DNA of 64,000 nt from contig JAFKJU010000014.1 in assembly GCA_017305935.1 (NCBI GenBank), forward strand, positions 1 through 64,000, read 5' to 3'. Of the stretch, positions 60,174-64,000 are shown in pieces. Below the pieces are notes generated by a model. The model was not told the origin of the DNA. It did not search any database and worked only from the letters and a program-made list of their open reading frames with translations. Each line of letters opens with the position of its first letter. Position 1 is the stretch's first letter. The stretch is from Hyphomicrobiales bacterium (lineage in GTDB: Bacteria; Pseudomonadota; Alphaproteobacteria; Rhizobiales; Rhizobiaceae). Position numbers and translations under genes: made by a program.

Positions 60174-61775
60174 TTATCGCTGCGGGAAGAGCGCGGTCAA
60201 CCCGTCACTGATGGCGCCCTGCCAGACGAGGTAGTCATGCCCGCCGGCATAATCGCGGTAGATGACTGGCACGCCCCGCGCCTGCAGCACGTCGCGCAGA
60301 TGCCGGCTGGTATCGAGAATGCCGGCCGTGCCGCCCGAGCCGGTCTCGAAAATCCCGGCCGAGAGGAAGAAGCGCAAGGGCGGCGCGGGCGCGGCTGCGA
60401 CCAGCCCGGCCACATATTCCTTGCGATCGTCAGGCGTTCCCGGCGGACTCCACCAGAAGGAGCCGGACATCGACAGCACCGCGCCGAATGTTTCGGGATG
60501 GCGCAGCGCGACCGTCGCCGCCGCCAGCCCGCCATAGCTGGAGCCGGCCAGCACCGTGCGCTCCACCGAAGGCCTTATGCCGGTTTCGGCGAGAACGCGC
60601 GGATAAAGCTCGCCCGCCATGAAATCGGCAAAATCGGCATTGCCAGGCAGTTCCCGCGCGCGCGCGGCGCGATCCGGATTGGCAACGAACACCGCCACCA
60701 CGGGCGGCACCGCGCCCCTGGCGATCATGGTGTCGAGAATGCGCGGCAACGGCACTTTTTCGAGATATTGATCGGCATCGAACATGAACAGCAGCACGAT
60801 ATCCTTGCGCGCCGGATCGAAGCCGGGCGGGCGATAGATGGTGATGTCGCGGCTGTTGCCGAGGATGCGGCTTGCCATTTCGATATGGGAAAGCGTGCCT
60901 TGCGGAGCGCCGCTCGCGGCCACGAAGGGCTGCGGCGGTGCGCCGGGCAATTCCAGCACCGAATCCTGATTGTAGTCATCCATGGCTTCGGCCGGCCAGC
61001 GATGCGGGTTTAGCGGATCGGCCCTGGCCGTCGAGAGGATCGCGACGCGGCGCTCGCGGGCGCTGCCGGGCAGGTCCGGCACATCGAAGGCGAGCTGGTA
61101 GGACAGGCGTGTGCCGGCCGGAACCGCAAAGCTGCGGAACCAGATGTCCGAGCCATCGAGCCGCTGCAATTCCTCGTGATCGCCGCTCGGCGCGCCGAAC
61201 AGGCGGATGTTGCGTTTCGCGCCCCGGCCAAGAAAGGTGACGATAACCGTGCCATCCGGCCCGTCCTCGACCAGCGGTGTGCCGCGCTCCTCGATGCGTT
61301 TCCAGAAAGCGTCGGTCGTCTCGCCCTTGGCAAGCGAAGCGGCCATGCGGGCGATTTCCGGGCTGAGATAGGCGGGCGGCGGCGCCTGCTGCTCGGCGAC
61401 GGTGATGCGGCGATCGATCAGCAGCCGATAGAGTCCCGCCGCCTGGCCGGCCGTCACCGCCAGCCGCTCCCCGGCGCTGCCGGCGACGAACTGGAATTCG
61501 GCAACGCCCGTCGCATCTTCGGCAAGGCGGCGAACGTGCCGCCCCTCGCCGTCGACCAGATCGAGATCGAAGCGGCCTTCGCCGACATTGATCCGCCCTT
61601 TGATGTAGTCGCCCGGCATCGCCTGCGGATCGAACAGCCGGCGCGCCTCGGCGCGGCCGGCAATCTCCTGTCCGGGGACCAGCGGCGACGGCGCTTCGGC
61701 GCGCACGGCGCCCGCCATCGCCAGCATCATGATCGCGGTCGCGATACCGGTTCGGCTCAATGCCGTCCTCACCAT
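60174..61775 (-). CDS. Exported Fes-like esterase (siderophore hydrolase candidate)
   Basis: A 533-residue protein with a signal peptide of about 26 residues (ending VRA), an N-terminal beta-rich domain as in enterochelin esterases (about 130-300) and a C-terminal alpha/beta hydrolase of the esterase D/Fes type. The nucleophile is in AGSSYGGLAAA and the catalytic His in YAGGHDYLVWQ. Known Fes acts in the cytosol, but IroE-type enzymes are periplasmic; this one would be exported and could trim a siderophore on uptake. Its start overlaps the receptor stop by seven bases. Confidence 0.9.
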   Translation of the reverse strand: MVRTALSRTGIATAIMMLAMAGAVRAEAPSPLVPGQEIAGRAEARRLFDPQAMPGDYIKGRINVGEGRFDLDLVDGEGRHVRRLAEDATGVAEFQFVAGSAGERLAVTAGQAAGLYRLLIDRRITVAEQQAPPPAYLSPEIARMAASLAKGETTDAFWKRIEERGTPLVEDGPDGTVIVTFLGRGAKRNIRLFGAPSGDHEELQRLDGSDIWFRSFAVPAGTRLSYQLAFDVPDLPGSARERRVAILSTARADPLNPHRWPAEAMDDYNQDSVLELPGAPPQPFVAASGAPQGTLSHIEMASRILGNSRDITIYRPPGFDPARKDIVLLFMFDADQYLEKVPLPRILDTMIARGAVPPVVAVFVANPDRAARARELPGNADFADFMAGELYPRVLAETGIRPSVERTVLAGSSYGGLAAATVALRHPETFGAVLSMSGSFWWSPPGTPDDRKEYVAGLVAAAPAPPLRFFLSAGIFETGSGGTAGILDTSRHLRDVLQARGVPVIYRDYAGGHDYLVWQGAISDGLTALFPQR

Positions 61776-63973
61776 GTCTTCTTCAGGGTCGCGACGACGC
61801 TGCGGCCTTCGCCGTAGAAGCAGGCATAGGCATTGGCGCAGGAGGCGACATAGCGCTCGTCGCCGATATTCTTGACGTTGACCTGCAGTGAAAGCCCCTT
61901 CCAGTCCGGCTGCTTCGCGCCGAAATCATAGGAGACCATCGCATCGAACAACGTCACCGGATCGACCTTGAAGGTGTTGGTGTTGTTGCCCCAACTGCTG
62001 CCGAGATAGCGCAGGCCGCCGCCCAGCGTCAGGCCTTCCAGCGGGCCCTGATCGATGGCGTAGGTCAACCACAACGAGGCCTGATGCTGGGGAATGCGCG
62101 CCGGCATCTTGCCGACTTCGCCGCTGGTGACCGAGGATTCGATTTCGGAGTCGATATAGCTGTAGGCCGAGATCAGCGACAGCGAATCGGTGATTTCCGC
62201 GCGTGCCGAGAGTTCCAGCCCGCGATTGTGGATCTTCCCGATCTGCGAATATTCCGTCCGGGCAAGCGTCGGGTTCCAGGCGCCCGCGACCACGTCGTTC
62301 TGCGTCAGGTCGTAGAAGGCGGCGGTCAGCAACATGCCCGAACCCTCGGGCGCATATTTGACGCCGACTTCGAACTGGCCTGCCGTCGTCGGCGAGAATG
62401 CGTCCTGGCCCGCCGGCGGCATGTAGAGCGAGGGCTCGAAGGAGGTGGCATAGCTGACATAGGGGGCGATGCCGTTGTCGAAGGTGTAGAGCGCGCCGGC
62501 GCGCCAGGTAAAGGCGCCGTCCTTGTAGTTCTGGTCGTTGTTGCTGGCCAGCCGGTCGTCGATGTCGGTCTTGGCCCAGTCATAGCGCAGGCCCGCCATC
62601 AGGTCGAGCTTGCCGATTTCCACCTGGTCCTGAAGATAGACGCCGGCCTGCCGGGCGGTCAGTTCCTGCAGGTCGGAGGTCGCCAGAACCAGCGATTCGT
62701 AGTCGAAGCCGCCATAGCTCGGCGCGGCGATGCTGAGGCTCGGCACCTTGGCGCGGCCCCATTCGTAGTCGCGCGTGCGATACTGGTAATCGACGCCGCC
62801 GAGAAGGGTATGCTCGGCCGCGCCGGTCGAGAACTTGCCTTCGAGCTGGTTGTCGATAGTGAACTGGTTCCAGGCATCCGTGCCGCCGCTTGCCGAACGG
62901 CTGATCAGCGTGTTGGCCCCAGAGGCCGGGTCGGCGCCGGCGCTGCCATAGACCAGCGTGTGATGCAGCCAGTCGACATGGTGGTAACGGGCATTCTGGC
63001 GGAACGTCAGGCTGTCGTTGAATTCATGCTTGAATTCATAACCGATCCAGGCCTGCTTGCGTTGCGAGCGCTCGTAATCCGGATCGGACACGAAGAAGTC
63101 ACGCGGCACATAACCGAAGCCGGGGATCGGATCGACCGTTCCGGCCGCATCGAGAAAGTTGCGATAACCGGCATGCGGCTCGTTCTGATAGCCACCGAGC
63201 ACCGTCAGCGAAGTGCCCTCATCCGGCGACCAGGCAATCGACGGGGCGATGGCGAAGGATTGCTGCCTGGCGAAATCCTCCTGAAGATCGCGGCGCGACC
63301 CGGTGATCGCCACGCGATAACCGACGGTGTCGTTGACGCGGTCGCTGATGTCGAAGCCGGCCGAGACGGAGCGGTCGCTGCCGACCGACAGCTCCGCCTC
63401 GCGCAGCGGCGCATCGGTCGGCCGCTTGCTGACCATGTTGACGATACCGCCGGGATTGGCCTGTCCGTAAAGCACCGAAGCCGGCCCCGACAGCAGTTCG
63501 ACGCGCTCCAGCAGATAGGGATCGATCTTCGCATAGGAGAGATCGCCGCCGAGGAAGAGGCCGTCGAGATATTTCGGCACGTAATAGAAACCGCGCACGA
63601 ACAGCTCGTCGCGCAGGTTCGATGTGCCGCGATATTCGGTGAAGACGCCTGGCGTGTAGCGCAGCGCCTCGGCGACCGATTGCGCGTGCTGGTCCTCGAT
63701 CTGCTGCCTGGAGACCACCGATACGCTTTGCGGCGTGCGCGCCACCGGCGTATCGGTTTTCGTGCCGGCCATGCTTTGTCTGGCGACATAACCGTCGACC
63801 GGGCCGTTGCCTTTCTCGGTGCCGCCGTTCTTGACGACGATGGCTTCCAGTTCGGTGCTGTCGCCAGCCCCGTTGCGCTGCTGCGCCTCCGCCGCATTCA
63901 GCGCGACAAGGCTCGCCGCCGCCAGCAATACGATACGGCGCCGTCCGATCGACGGCGAAAAGATGCCCCACAT
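61769..63973 (-). CDS. TonB-dependent siderophore receptor
   Basis: An outer-membrane receptor of about 734 residues. After a signal peptide of some 30 residues ending near NAAEA there is a TonB-box-like LEAIVVK, the plug domain (TPQSVSVVSRQQIED to GQANPGGIVNMVSKRP) and a 22-strand barrel ending VVATLKKTW with the C-terminal aromatic. It is of the FhuA/FpvA/FoxA type. The ATG at 63973 is used; a GTG at 63985 is possible. The promoter and any Fur/RirA/Irr site lie outside the window. It is the first gene of the iron operon. Confidence 0.95.
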   Translation of the reverse strand: MWGIFSPSIGRRRIVLLAAASLVALNAAEAQQRNGAGDSTELEAIVVKNGGTEKGNGPVDGYVARQSMAGTKTDTPVARTPQSVSVVSRQQIEDQHAQSVAEALRYTPGVFTEYRGTSNLRDELFVRGFYYVPKYLDGLFLGGDLSYAKIDPYLLERVELLSGPASVLYGQANPGGIVNMVSKRPTDAPLREAELSVGSDRSVSAGFDISDRVNDTVGYRVAITGSRRDLQEDFARQQSFAIAPSIAWSPDEGTSLTVLGGYQNEPHAGYRNFLDAAGTVDPIPGFGYVPRDFFVSDPDYERSQRKQAWIGYEFKHEFNDSLTFRQNARYHHVDWLHHTLVYGSAGADPASGANTLISRSASGGTDAWNQFTIDNQLEGKFSTGAAEHTLLGGVDYQYRTRDYEWGRAKVPSLSIAAPSYGGFDYESLVLATSDLQELTARQAGVYLQDQVEIGKLDLMAGLRYDWAKTDIDDRLASNNDQNYKDGAFTWRAGALYTFDNGIAPYVSYATSFEPSLYMPPAGQDAFSPTTAGQFEVGVKYAPEGSGMLLTAAFYDLTQNDVVAGAWNPTLARTEYSQIGKIHNRGLELSARAEITDSLSLISAYSYIDSEIESSVTSGEVGKMPARIPQHQASLWLTYAIDQGPLEGLTLGGGLRYLGSSWGNNTNTFKVDPVTLFDAMVSYDFGAKQPDWKGLSLQVNVKNIGDERYVASCANAYACFYGEGRSVVATLKKTW

Positions 63974-64000
63974 TTTCCAACCCACATGCCAGAAAGGCCG

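Noticed and set aside
1-64000. Search for tRNA, rRNA, CRISPR arrays, phage genes, transposases and integrases
   Set aside because: No tandem regularly spaced repeats, no transposase or integrase motifs and no RNA-gene signatures were noticed on reading; a covariance-model scan would be decisive.

Overview
This 64 kb window looks like a chromosome or chromid segment of a Rhizobiaceae-type alphaproteobacterium. It is GC-rich and densely packed with ABC and TRAP uptake systems, each next to its own catabolic genes and regulator. It carries an intergenic palindromic mosaic repeat of the kind common in rhizobia, and a ROSE-type RNA thermometer in front of an hsp20 gene. No rRNA, tRNA, CRISPR array, phage or intact insertion sequence was seen.

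Layout. (1) 1-3991: the end of a molybdopterin-binding-domain protein, a hybrid histidine kinase, and a receiver/HD-GYP c-di-GMP phosphodiesterase. (2) 4022-5264: two coupled genes of unknown function. (3) 5445-24368: a catabolic island with two SorC-family regulators. It holds a complete 2-oxoacid/acetoin-dehydrogenase-type complex (E1 alpha, E1 beta, E2, E3), a Rossmann-SAF oxidoreductase, a BKACE (DUF849) enzyme, a ribose-type ABC importer, a PfkB kinase, an Asp-nucleophile alpha/beta hydrolase, a zinc alcohol dehydrogenase and a GlpD-like flavoprotein. (4) 24566-27847: an exported Ntn (choloylglycine-hydrolase type) amidase, an outer-membrane barrel protein, and hsp20 plus a DUF982 gene under a thermometer. 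(5) 27861-41551: an apparent IclR regulon with both a TRAP and a Liv-type ABC importer, a DHDPS-type aldolase, an FAH-family hydrolase, DhaK/DhaL and an FAD-linked 2-hydroxyacid dehydrogenase. (6) 42067-48706: a second ribose-type ABC importer and a PepD-like M20 dipeptidase. (7) 49059-49526: a scar of a deleted divergent tetA/tetR-like pair. (8) 49692-56121: a polyamine-type ABC importer, a LysR regulator and creatinase, probably a creatine uptake and degradation module. (9) 56267-63973: a siderophore operon with TonB receptor, exported Fes-like esterase, DUF2218 protein and FatBDCE-like ABC importer.

The most novel-looking part is region 3. Its enzymes do not add up to a textbook pathway, and three of its promoter regions share a spaced inverted half-site. 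Region 5 is the second candidate: four near-identical TCCCG/CGGGA boxes tie two importers and several enzymes into one probable IclR regulon whose substrate is not evident. Function calls rest on motif and family recognition from the translated sequence. Operators, terminators and pathway assignments are inferences and are marked as such.
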